37,150 nucleotides of DNA from an uncultured Rickettsiales bacterium. Lineage in GTDB: Bacteria; Pseudomonadota; Alphaproteobacteria; Rickettsiales; UBA1997. Positions 1 through 8,418 of the stretch are shown here, in pieces (position 1 is the stretch's first letter; every line of letters starts with the position of its first letter). Under the pieces are notes generated by a model. It was not told where the DNA came from. It ran no database searches and saw nothing but the letters and a program-made list of their open reading frames with translations. The position numbers were made by a program, and so were the translations under genes. Location: contig CALXSC010000076.1 of NCBI GenBank assembly GCA_944391025.1, positions 1 to 37,150 of the forward strand, written 5' to 3'.

Positions 1-1
1 C

Positions 2-130
2 TATTCAGCATTCATAAACGGACTTAAGAAACTCAACATCGCCATTGACAGAAAAATGCTATCAGAAATGGCAATCAGAGAACCAAAGGCTTTTGAGAAT
101 TTGGTGAATGAGGTGAAGAAAAATAAATAA
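2..130 (+). CDS. rplT: 50S ribosomal protein L20, C-terminal part
   Basis: This is the last 42 codons of a gene whose start lies outside the window. The reading frame beginning at base 2 gives residues starting [20 protein letters not shown] and ends in a TAA at 128-130. That matches the C-terminal third of bacterial L20, which has a Y-S-R-F-I-x-G-L-K-K motif followed by a helix around D-R-K-x-L. L20 binds 23S rRNA early in large-subunit assembly and in many bacteria represses its own infC-rpmI-rplT operon. A terminator-like hairpin follows about 30 bp after the stop, consistent with the end of that operon. The identification rests on the short visible part, but the motif is distinctive. Confidence 0.9.
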   Translation, partial: YSAFINGLKKLNIAIDRKMLSEMAIREPKAFENLVNEVKKNK

Positions 131-160
131 AAAACAAATAAAATTTAGAAAATTTTATAA

Positions 161-191
161 AATAATCCAGCGCACTTAGTGTTGGATTATT
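161..191. terminator. Bidirectional terminator-like hairpin between rplT and the convergent gene
   Basis: The arms AATAATCCA (161-169) and TGGATTATT (183-191) pair perfectly over 9 bp, with further G-C pairing (CGCAC with GTG) inside the loop. A T-rich tract follows on the minus strand and a weak one on the plus strand. It lies between the rplT stop and the end of the convergent decayed gene, so it could serve both. Confidence 0.6.
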
Positions 192-253
192 TATGTTAAG
201 CAGCCAAAAAATAAAAATTTTATAAAAATAAAATTATTTAAATTTTACATCAA

Positions 254-1729
254 CTACATACGAAAAAATCTAAATCCATCATCTAAAGTCTTATGCGTTC
301 TTAAAGAATCAGATCTTTTTACCATATCATGGCTTTTTCTATTGGCCATAGCCAAATCTTTAAATTCAATTGAGGATAGTAAATCTGCTTTATCTGCATT
401 AGTCAATTTTTTATATTTTTCCACGCCTTCCATTTTTTTATCCATCTCATCTTTGGTATATAATTTTAAATCATTTACGCCTAATTCATCAGCATTTCTA
501 CCAATGTTGAATGTATTTATAATCCCATCAATAATTTCCAATTGTTCACTATAAATTTCAGAATTTTGCTGCATTGATTCTCTAATTTTTAAAATAGCAT
601 CTGCAAAATTTATACTTTGATGGTCCTCATCAATTTTTACAGGACAATTTAAATTTCTCTGCATTGCACATAGTCTTCTCTTTGCCTCTATTTTTGTAGC
701 ATATTCCTCTGATTCGCTATAGAACTTCTGTAGTTCAGCAACACGTCTATTTATAGCTTCAAAAGAAGAAATTAATTCACTGAAAAATTCTTTAGACTCC
801 TGCAATTTTCCAGACCTTCTAGCTTCAACAAAATTCTTCATAATAAAATTCAATGTAGTATCTGAAACCCTGGTATCGTTGCCAAATCTCCTTTCATCAG
901 AAATTTTTTTAGATATTAGAGATTCAACATCGCTTATCTTAAAATCAGGCTCTAGCTCAGTACCAAAATTATTATACTGTTCATCATACGTACCCCTATA
1001 ATAGTCAAATGTAGATACATTATATAATAAAAGCATTTCAGGTTCTATATCCGGCAAAATTAATCCAATTGGAAAACCAGCCCGAACTGCCATATGCGGC
1101 AATATTTCTCCCTGCATTTCAAATGTATTTACATTAAATAGATTAGGATTATAGTACTTGCTATATTTATCATTTAAAATTTTCAATAGCGAAATCTGTC
1201 CATTTTTCGCCATATATTCTATAGACATTTGCAAACGTATAGCTTCAGGCGAGCTTTCTTCACCATGAGAATTAGTACGAAGTAATGCGGTTTCCTGTGG
1301 CGACAAATTTGAAACTATACTGCTAAAAAGATTGTAGGATTTTGAATAATCTAAATTATTCAAGTTTTCATTGCCTATTCCATTTTTAAGTTTATATTCC
1401 AATAGCTTTATCCTAAAAGAAAGAGCTGACAACATCAGCATTTTTACCCTAATATCATCTTTTTCAGATCCAAGTCTTTTTATAATTGAATCTATATTTT
1501 CACTATTCAAAATAACATTGGAAATTACACTGGGAACATTTGGATAGTTTTCAATTGTATTAGCTAAAAGAGTTATATTTTGAAAATATTGGTGCGGCCC
1601 AAAGACAGCTTCAAACGATTCATTGCTAAATATAGAATCAATGTAGCCAAGTTCAATAGCTCTATTAATATCAAAATTTGCTGATTATTTCTTTTTTAAA
1701 AATGTTACGAGGTTAAGCTTATTTTCCAT
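254..1729 (-). pseudogene. Hypothetical protein gene interrupted by an in-frame TAA
   Basis: I do not recognise the product. The longest open stretch is 254-1510 (about 418 residues from a TTG codon), but the same frame continues upstream without a frameshift to an ATG at 1727-1729. Only a TAA at 1685-1687, after 14 codons (MENKLNLVTFLKKK, then stop), interrupts it. A good promoter lies just upstream of that ATG, which supports 1729 as the original start and a full protein of about 491 residues. The reading frame is polar and helix-rich, with a long Lys/Glu-rich region that may be coiled coil, and shows no signal peptide or membrane segment. No ATG or GTG lies between the stop and the TTG at 1510, so a product would need that TTG. 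It may be a decaying effector or other accessory gene; nothing in the sequence fixes a function. The stop sits next to A-rich runs, so a sequencing error should be excluded. Confidence 0.65.
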
Positions 1730-1761
1730 ATCTTTTAAATTTGTTCAAAGATAATAACTAT

Positions 1762-1789
1762 ATAATAGTCTATTATTTTATTTTTTCAA
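1762..1789 (-). promoter_or_regulatory. Sigma-70-like promoter of the decayed gene
   Basis: On the minus strand TTGAAA (1784-1789) is followed after 16 bp by TATTAT (1762-1767). The expected start of transcription is near 1755, about 25 nt before the ATG at 1729. No comparable promoter was seen in front of the internal TTG at 1510. Confidence 0.5.
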
Positions 1790-1812
1790 GATAAAACTTA
1801 AAAATTCTTAAG

Positions 1813-2110
1813 ATTTCTCTGGCGGATAGGGAGGGATTGTCGTCACTTCGTTCCTTCGCACTTCGTGGGACGGCAGGCTTGTGATGTTTGGCAAGCCAAC
1901 ATCCCGCCCACTTTGTGCTTCTTGCTCCCTATGGTCGCTTCGGCACTTTCTGGAACAGCAGGCTAGCAAATTCAAGCAAGCTTGATTTACTCCCACTTCG
2001 TGCTTGATACTCCCTTTGGTCGTCTCGCACTTCGCAGATCGTTCAGCTTCGCTTCACTGGTGAAGTGAAGCAAGTTTCCTTCCCCTCTGCTTCGTGCTTC
2101 AAACCCCCGT
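1813..2110. repeat. G+C-rich repeat block carrying a copy of the tRNA-Ser 3' end
   Basis: The block starts with 26 bp (1813-1838) identical to the 3' end and flank of the tRNA-Ser gene at 2173-2198, exactly 360 bp away in the same orientation. It ends near 2100-2130 with CAAACCCCCG and then TCATCCATAC, which resemble the T-arm and the far flank of the same tRNA gene. Between lie about 260 bp of much higher G+C than the surroundings, made of diverged units of about 85-95 nt. The phrase CCCACTTYGTGCTT, about 10 bases, then CTCCCTWTGGTCG recurs at 1907 and 1992 and is partly kept near 2083. Each unit holds a small palindrome: GGCTTG with CAAGCC near 1877-1898, TCAAG with CTTGA near 1973, and an 11-bp hairpin near 2046-2069. 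No convincing coding frame is present. It looks like an expanded or invaded tRNA-like copy rather than a gene. Confidence 0.7.
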
Positions 2111-2179
2111 CCGAGGCTTCTCATCCATACTTATAAAAAAATTATTTTGAAAAAATTGATTAATACTTTGAAATTTCTC

Positions 2180-2267
2180 TGGCGGATAGGGAGGGATTCG
2201 AACCCCCGGAGAGTTGCCCCTCGCTGGTTTTCAAGACCAGAGCTATCGACCACTCAGCCACCTATCC
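2180..2267 (-). tRNA. tRNA-Ser, anticodon UGA
   Basis: Read on the minus strand, the gene begins GGATAGG (acceptor arm) and ends CCTATCC, discriminator G and an encoded CCA. The anticodon arm is CTGGT, loop CTTGAAA, ACCAG, giving anticodon TGA (plus-strand tca at 2231-2233). The long variable arm expected of a class II serine tRNA is present, as is the T arm GGGGGTTCGAATCCC. At 88 nt including CCA the length suits tRNA-Ser. It reads UCN serine codons, mainly UCA. Its 3' end is duplicated 360 bp downstream in the repeat block. Confidence 0.97.
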
Positions 2268-2274
2268 ATACATT

Positions 2275-2302
2275 ATTATAAAATCAAAATTTTAAAAGTC
2301 TA
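2275..2302 (-). promoter_or_regulatory. Promoter of tRNA-Ser
   Basis: On the minus strand TAGACT (2297-2302) is followed after 16 bp by a perfect TATAAT (2275-2280), which lies 7 bp upstream of the mature tRNA 5' end at 2267. The mature end would be almost at the transcription start, leaving little or no leader. Confidence 0.55.
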
Positions 2303-2401
2303 GAAAATTATTAAAAAATATTTAACATTATTAATTTTATCATTGAAATATTATTTAATTATATTAAATTAGTCATTAGATTAATTATTTAAGTTAATTA
2401 A

Positions 2402-5400
2402 ATGACTTTTAAAAAGTATCTATTAACAATATTATCAGCATTATTTCTATCAAATTCAGCATATGCAAATGGCAATGAATCTTTTATCCAAAAAGAAAAA
2501 GAGGAAAAAAGACTAAATAAAAAAGATGTGCCAAATAATCTTAAAGATTGGGTAGACTGGACAATATATGACCACAAAGAAAATAACTGCAATTATAAAT
2601 TTAATAATAGCAATGAGAGATATTGCTACTATATTTCAGAGCTGGACCTAACGATTAATGGAAAAAATGTTGCATTTAAAGAAACTGTATCAATGCTGCA
2701 GGATGGATATATACTGCTGCCAGGCTCACTGTCAACCTTTCCAATTACAGCTTCAATAGATAATAAAAAAGTTCCTATAATAAATATAGATGGATTTCCA
2801 TACCTATTTTTAAAGAAAGGTAATTATAAGATAGATGGATTTATAAAGTCAACGGAAAATATAAGGAGTCTAAATATACCAAAAAACGCTGCCATTATTA
2901 ATGTGAGAAGGAATAATAAAAATGTAAATTTTATAAATATTGACTCTGATGGCATACTAAGATTGGACAATGAAAATACTCAAAAAACAGAGACTGACAA
3001 TATAAATGTATTGGCATTTAGAAAAATTGAGGATAGCATTCCCCTTAAAATGACCCTAAGGATTGAATTGAATGTTTCAGGAAAAGATAGAATTGAAACT
3101 TTTAAAAATATAATACCGGAAAATTTTACACTATTGGGCATTACTAGCAACATACCTGCATATATTCAAAAGAATGGAGATCTTATAGCTGAAGTGAGGG
3201 CTGGAAGGTGGAATATAGATATAGAGTTCAGACAAATAAATGAAACTCTGGATTTTTCAACAAAAAATCTAATAAATGATGATGAAATATGGGTTTTTGT
3301 AGGAAACCAAAATAGAAGAATAATACAAATGCCAAATAGTATGGTTAGCATACAAACAAAAAATACACTCCTTCCAGAAAGCTGGAAAAAATACCCGGCA
3401 TATCAAATAAATAGTGGCGACAATGTATCTTTAACATCCGTAGCATATAATATGCAGCAAAATGATGAAATTAAATTAATCAGAAACATCAAACTATCAT
3501 TTGATGGAAAATTTTATTCAATAAAGGATGATATAAATGGAATATTTAAAACAGATGGAAGAATGTATTTGGAAAAACCATTTGAACTATCATCGGTTAA
3601 GATTTTGGGAATACCGCAGGCCATAACAAAAATAAAAGGCGAAGACGAGGTTGGCTTTGAAATCAGAAAGGGAATGGCCGATATAACTACAAATAGTAGA
3701 ATAGACAGGTCAAACAATAAAATTGACGCATCTGGCTACAATAGGGTATTTGATAATGTTAAATGGAATTTAACATTAGCGCCTGGATATGAACTATTCT
3801 ACGTAGGCGGGGCTGATTCAATATCAAATTCATGGATAACGAATTGGAATCTGTTAAATATATTTATAGTTACATTGCTTATAGTTTTCATATATTATTT
3901 GTTTGATATCAAAAAAGCTATATTTGGCGGATTGCTATTAATATTGCTGCATCCGCTTTTGCCGGAATTATCAACCGTTTCATTTGTACTATGTGCGACA
4001 ATATTAATAGGAAGATATGTGCTTGAGGATAGCATAATATACAAAATAAATATTTTTGTGAGATATACATTATTAATATTGCTTTCAATAACAATTATAT
4101 CTTTCATGATAATCAATATAAGGTGGAGCATCTATCCGGCATTGGCAGAACCAAGAATGGACGGATATTTTTCAAACTTTATAAATTTACAGTTTTTATT
4201 TACATTCTACACAATTTCAGCAGTAATATTTGGTCTTTCTCTTATGTTTAATAAGGAGCATGAGGCAAAATTGTCTAAGCTAATTAAGATTATAGGGGTA
4301 ATTGTGCTTATATTGTATGCGGCTGATATATCTATAGTTAAAAGGACATATTATCATGGAGTGGACAATGAATTTGTGGAACCTATGGCTTATATGGCTG
4401 AAACAACTTCTGTGGAATTGCCGAGTTTATCAAGCAATATTCAATATCAAATTGCCGATTCAAGAAAACATAAGGAAGAATTTAGCAAAGAAGAAGTAGA
4501 TGATTTAATCAGCTCAAAAATATCATCACTATCAAAGTCAAAAGAACAGACAAACAACACTATTCAATATCAAAGTCAAAACATATCAAAAAACAGGATT
4601 CAAACTGGTCTAGGTTTTCCTAACTGGAAAAATTCTTCAACTATAAATATAGAGTTGAAGGGACCTGTTTACAATAATGATAAATTTAATATTTATTTGA
4701 TTTCACCAAAAGTTAATGTTATATTGGCTTTTGTGAGATTGTTATTAAGCATATATTTTGTATATTTTATGGCAGATATAAATAGAAATAATTTTAGGGA
4801 TAGGATTTATTTATTTAAAAAAATCCTCTCAATTCTTGTGTTGACAATATTTATGGGACTATCATTTGGCAGTGCGAATGCTGCAACACAGCCAAACAGT
4901 AATATTCAAAATAAAGATATTCCAAGCAAGGAAATATTAAATGAACTAAAGGAAAAATTAACAAAGGAAGATGTGCCGACATGTATACCATACTGCGTTT
5001 CAATTCCAAATGGAAAGATATCAAACAGAGGAAATACTATAACATTGGACATTTCTATAAATGCTGCAGATGAAATTGTAATACCGCTGCCGACAATTAG
5101 GTCTGATAATTCAAACAGTGTAAAGGTTAAAAAAATTACAAATGATGGAAAAATTGTAAGAAATATAATTAAAGAGAATGATACTATATTTTTAAAACTT
5201 AATTCTGGTATTAATAATATAAGTATTAAAATGCTTTTTGATAATAATTCAGATAAGTTTTTCCTATATTCGGTTTTTAATATTCCATATCTGGTTGATG
5301 ATTTAAACGGCTTCAGAATTAGTAGCGATAACGATAAAAACCAAAGTTTTCAAATAACAAGAAATAAAACCGAAAAAATTATAAATAATAAAAATTCTTC

Positions 5401-6769
5401 AAATTCTTCTGTATCAAAAATGAATATAGAACCATTCTTTACAATTAATCGTTTTTTAGATATTGGAACAAGCTGGCAGGTGACCACAACTGTTATGAGA
5501 AATAACAATATAGGCGAGAATGCAACAATTGAAGTGCCATTGCTTAAGGATGAGAAGGTATTGACAAGCGAAGGAACCCTATTAAAGGATAAAATATTGC
5601 TGTCATTTTCACCAAATGAAGTTAGAAAGGAATTTGTTTCCATAATACCAATTGAAAATGAAATCGTTTTAAACTATCCAAAACAGGCGTTAAACTATAA
5701 TGAAATTTGGAGTTTTATGATTGATTTTACCTGGAATTTCAAAATAGAAGGACTTCAGCCAATAGTATCCGATACTTCGCAGATGATATTCTATCCTGCT
5801 GCTGGAGATACCTTAAAACTATTGATATCCCAGCCAGAGAATGTTGATGGAAATACTTTAACCTTTGACAATGTTATCTATCAGTTTAAACCTGGGAGGT
5901 CTCTTCAGGAGTTAAAGCTAAATCTTACCATAAAATCTTCAGAGAGTGGTTTCCACAATATTGCATTGCCAAAAAATTCTGAGATAAAAGACTTAAAAAT
6001 TAACTACAGCAATTATCCAGTTATAGTAAAGGAAGGCCAGCTTGTAATACCTGTTAATCAGGGAACGACAAATGTTAAATTTACAGTAAACATAAATGAC
6101 GAAATAACTAACGCATTAAGATTTCCGAGTTTGAATTTAAACGCTCCAATAGTTAATATTACAGAGGAGGCATTTATACCAACAAGCAGATGGATTTTAT
6201 TTACAAATGGACCTGCAATAGGACCGTCAGTCCTATTCTGGGCTCAAATTCCAATTTGGCTGTGTGTTGCATTTATATTAAGCAGGTTTGCAATTTTCCC
6301 TTTAAATTTTTTACAATGGTTCATATTGCTATTTGGATTTATGCAGACAAATATAATATTCAGCGTAATTGTAATAGCGTGGTTTGTATCATTTGCATTA
6401 AAAGTGGATTATTTCAACAATCTGCCATATAAAAAGCTAACAAATGCTGCCATAGCAATTTTAACTCTGTTGTTTATCTATTCATTATTTGAAGGCGTAA
6501 ATAATGGATTGCTTGGAACATGGAATATGAAAATCATAGGAAACAATTCCCAGTTAACCCATGATAACGGAAATCTGCTATGGAATTTAAAATGGTATCA
6601 GGACGTATCGTCTGGAGAATTGCCTAGGCCATTTATATTGTCATTGCCTATATTTGTATACAGGACCATAATGATTCTATGGTCAATATGGCTGTCATTC
6701 TCATTTGTGAAATGGATAAGATGGTCTATCAGTATAATAAAAAATAATGGACAGAGATATGGATTATAA
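2402..6769 (+). CDS. Very large membrane protein of a conserved but uncharacterised family
   Basis: The 1455-residue product starts MTFKKYLLTILSALFLSNSA with AYA following, a normal signal peptide. A long, mainly beta-type extracytoplasmic region follows (to about residue 480). Then come hydrophobic helices at about 482-645, a helix pair near 775-830, a second extracytoplasmic region, and a final cluster of helices at about 1265-1450. The N-terminal half contains WVDWTIYDH and the C-terminal part contains GPAIGPSVLFW, WNLKWYQD and ELPRPFILSLPIFVYR. From memory these phrases resemble large proteobacterial hypothetical proteins of about 1400 residues; I know of no assigned function and could not check this. 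The arrangement would suit an envelope protein with two periplasmic domains. The gene overlaps nadK by about 23 bp, so the two are probably cotranscribed. Start at ATG 2402; no Shine-Dalgarno sequence is visible. Confidence 0.85.
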   Translation: MTFKKYLLTILSALFLSNSAYANGNESFIQKEKEEKRLNKKDVPNNLKDWVDWTIYDHKENNCNYKFNNSNERYCYYISELDLTINGKNVAFKETVSMLQDGYILLPGSLSTFPITASIDNKKVPIINIDGFPYLFLKKGNYKIDGFIKSTENIRSLNIPKNAAIINVRRNNKNVNFINIDSDGILRLDNENTQKTETDNINVLAFRKIEDSIPLKMTLRIELNVSGKDRIETFKNIIPENFTLLGITSNIPAYIQKNGDLIAEVRAGRWNIDIEFRQINETLDFSTKNLINDDEIWVFVGNQNRRIIQMPNSMVSIQTKNTLLPESWKKYPAYQINSGDNVSLTSVAYNMQQNDEIKLIRNIKLSFDGKFYSIKDDINGIFKTDGRMYLEKPFELSSVKILGIPQAITKIKGEDEVGFEIRKGMADITTNSRIDRSNNKIDASGYNRVFDNVKWNLTLAPGYELFYVGGADSISNSWITNWNLLNIFIVTLLIVFIYYLFDIKKAIFGGLLLILLHPLLPELSTVSFVLCATILIGRYVLEDSIIYKINIFVRYTLLILLSITIISFMIINIRWSIYPALAEPRMDGYFSNFINLQFLFTFYTISAVIFGLSLMFNKEHEAKLSKLIKIIGVIVLILYAADISIVKRTYYHGVDNEFVEPMAYMAETTSVELPSLSSNIQYQIADSRKHKEEFSKEEVDDLISSKISSLSKSKEQTNNTIQYQSQNISKNRIQTGLGFPNWKNSSTINIELKGPVYNNDKFNIYLISPKVNVILAFVRLLLSIYFVYFMADINRNNFRDRIYLFKKILSILVLTIFMGLSFGSANAATQPNSNIQNKDIPSKEILNELKEKLTKEDVPTCIPYCVSIPNGKISNRGNTITLDISINAADEIVIPLPTIRSDNSNSVKVKKITNDGKIVRNIIKENDTIFLKLNSGINNISIKMLFDNNSDKFFLYSVFNIPYLVDDLNGFRISSDNDKNQSFQITRNKTEKIINNKNSSNSSVSKMNIEPFFTINRFLDIGTSWQVTTTVMRNNNIGENATIEVPLLKDEKVLTSEGTLLKDKILLSFSPNEVRKEFVSIIPIENEIVLNYPKQALNYNEIWSFMIDFTWNFKIEGLQPIVSDTSQMIFYPAAGDTLKLLISQPENVDGNTLTFDNVIYQFKPGRSLQELKLNLTIKSSESGFHNIALPKNSEIKDLKINYSNYPVIVKEGQLVIPVNQGTTNVKFTVNINDEITNALRFPSLNLNAPIVNITEEAFIPTSRWILFTNGPAIGPSVLFWAQIPIWLCVAFILSRFAIFPLNFLQWFILLFGFMQTNIIFSVIVIAWFVSFALKVDYFNNLPYKKLTNAAIAILTLLFIYSLFEGVNNGLLGTWNMKIIGNNSQLTHDNGNLLWNLKWYQDVSSGELPRPFILSLPIFVYRTIMILWSIWLSFSFVKWIRWSISIIKNNGQRYGL

Positions 6770-7556
6770 AAATATCGGATTTATAGCTAGCAAAGTCAAA
6801 GATTCCGCCAAAGAACAGGAATTTCTACTATCCAATGGCTGTAAAAAAATAGAATCAGTAAACGACGTAAGAGAAAATAAGATAGACCTATTATTCGTCC
6901 TTGGTGGCGATGGATTTATGCTTAGAGTACTGCATAAATTTATAAATTCAAAAGTGGACTTTTATGGAATTAACTGCGGAACGCAAGGATTTTTGCTAAA
7001 TAACCACAGGTGTTTAGATGGCAGTTCTATTGAAAAAATAATCAAATCATCAAAAAAATACAGCATAAACCCAATAAAAGCAAAAATAACGGACATAAAA
7101 GGCGTAGAAAAAACAGTATATGCAATAAACGAAATATCTCTGCTTAGGCGCACACACAATGCAGCCCATATAAAAATTATAATTGACGGGAAAGAGAGAT
7201 TATCAAACCTAATAGCAGATGGTATAATAGTTGCAACTCCAGCAGGTTCTACCGCCTACAATCTTTCACTGAATGGACCAATTTTACCGCTTGATTGCAA
7301 TTTTGTTGCAGTTACTCCGATAAGCCCATTTAGACCAAGATTATGGAAAGGAGCTATTGTAAAAAATAATAAAAAAATTGAGTTTAAAATAGATGATCCA
7401 AAAACTAGAACGTTAAACACAACAGCAGATTTTATTGAATTTAAGAATACTTCAAAAGTTGAAGTTTTGGTAGACTATACAAAAAATATTAATCTATTAT
7501 TTAATACAAACGAAAATATTGATGAAAAAATTATAAATCAGCAGTTTTATAGCTAA
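6747..7556 (+). CDS. nadK: NAD kinase
   Basis: The 269-residue protein phosphorylates NAD to NADP in the cytoplasm and is the only route to NADP in most bacteria. Diagnostic motifs are present in order: GGDGFML near residue 52 (the GGDG phosphate-binding motif), NCGTQGFLLN, NEISLLRR, and ADGIIVATPAGSTAYNLS with the Asp and the TPxGSTAY signature. Length is normal for the family's short form. The first 23 bp overlap the end of the large membrane protein gene. A second in-frame ATG at 6759 (MDYKNIGFIASK) gives a better match to typical N termini, so the true start could be 6747 or 6759. The C-terminal part carries an SPFRPRLW segment as in alphaproteobacterial NadK. The gene is followed by a long imperfect palindrome. 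Confidence 0.96.
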   Translation: MDRDMDYKNIGFIASKVKDSAKEQEFLLSNGCKKIESVNDVRENKIDLLFVLGGDGFMLRVLHKFINSKVDFYGINCGTQGFLLNNHRCLDGSSIEKIIKSSKKYSINPIKAKITDIKGVEKTVYAINEISLLRRTHNAAHIKIIIDGKERLSNLIADGIIVATPAGSTAYNLSLNGPILPLDCNFVAVTPISPFRPRLWKGAIVKNNKKIEFKIDDPKTRTLNTTADFIEFKNTSKVEVLVDYTKNINLLFNTNENIDEKIINQQFYS

Positions 7557-7567
7557 TCCACTTTTAT

Positions 7568-7688
7568 CTTGCATCGGTTTTTCGCTTTTACAAAGCTATA
7601 TTATAAAGTAAAGACGACACAATATGCTTATATTGTTAGGCTTTATTTTATAATATAATAAAGTAAAAGTTAGGAAAAATGATGCAAG
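7568..7688. repeat. Long imperfect palindrome downstream of nadK
   Basis: CTTGCATC at 7568 is mirrored by GATGCAAG ending at 7688. Between them roughly three quarters of the positions pair, including TATATTATAAA with TTTATAATATA, around a centre ACAATATGCTTATATTGT. The whole 121 bp can form one long hairpin. There is no G+C-rich core, so it is unrelated to the GCGGCCGC elements. It could act as a 3' end signal for nadK or be a small palindromic repeat. The remaining 7689-7842 shows only AT-rich sequence. Confidence 0.65.
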
Positions 7689-7842
7689 TAATATGACTTA
7701 AGGTTTAATAAATAGTTTAACAAGCGCAAGATAAAATAGATTAGCTATATAGTTAAAAAGTAATATTTTTGTATCAAATTTCTTGCAATTTAAAAATATT
7801 TTATTAGTTTTAATGTAGGTTATTAAGTAAATAAGTACTATC

Positions 7843-8418
7843 ATGGTTAAATTTTTAAAATTTGTATTATTCATTATTGTTATAGCTTTCGCATTTGCTC
7901 TTGGTGTAAAATTCTCTGATTCATTTAAGGGAAATATGGGCAACCTAAGGGAAGATGAGGTAAAAATAGAAACCGAAATGGATAAAGCTTTTAATGATAT
8001 TAAAAAAGAAGTAAGAGACGATATTCCAGCTGAAACAGCTCATCCATTAACAGATGAAGAAAAAAATGAAGTTAATAGCACTTCAGATACAATGCCAGAA
8101 TATGTTGATATTGAAATAGTTGAGCCAATGGATGGAGTAATTGATAATACTCAAATTGAAACAACAAATCAAAATGTTGAAAATTCAAATACCCAGGATG
8201 GCAACGCAGCGCCAGCAGACAATACTGTACCTGCACAGCCAGCTCAAGTTCCAGTTCAGCCTGCACAAGCACCAGCTCAACCAGTTCCGGCTCCAGCACC
8301 TGTTGCACCAGCTCCAGCTCCTGCTGTACAACAGCCAGCTCCAGCACCAGCTAACCAGAACGCTCAACCAGTTCCAGCACAGGCAAAACAACCTACTAAT
8401 GCTCCAGCTAAAAAGTAA
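7843..8418 (+). CDS. Membrane-anchored protein with acidic linker and Pro/Ala/Gln-rich tail
   Basis: I do not recognise a family. The 191-residue product starts with two lysines and one hydrophobic helix (FVLFIIVIAFAFALGV, about residues 7-22) and has no cleavage or lipobox signal, so it is probably an inner-membrane anchor with the rest outside the cytoplasm. Residues 25-115 are strongly acidic. The last 65 residues are low-complexity repeats of PAPA, PVPA and AQPA type, as in proteins that span the periplasm or bind peptidoglycan. The stop overlaps the mnmE start by one base (TAATG), which implies translational coupling. The tail is more G+C-rich than neighbouring genes only because Pro and Ala codons are G+C-rich. 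Confidence 0.75.
   Translation: MVKFLKFVLFIIVIAFAFALGVKFSDSFKGNMGNLREDEVKIETEMDKAFNDIKKEVRDDIPAETAHPLTDEEKNEVNSTSDTMPEYVDIEIVEPMDGVIDNTQIETTNQNVENSNTQDGNAAPADNTVPAQPAQVPVQPAQAPAQPVPAPAPVAPAPAPAVQQPAPAPANQNAQPVPAQAKQPTNAPAKK

Noticed and set aside
1808..1996. Open frame of 62 codons on the minus strand in the G+C-rich block
   Set aside because: It is made of the repeat units themselves and of tRNA sequence; the composition follows the repeats, and there is no ribosome binding site or family likeness.
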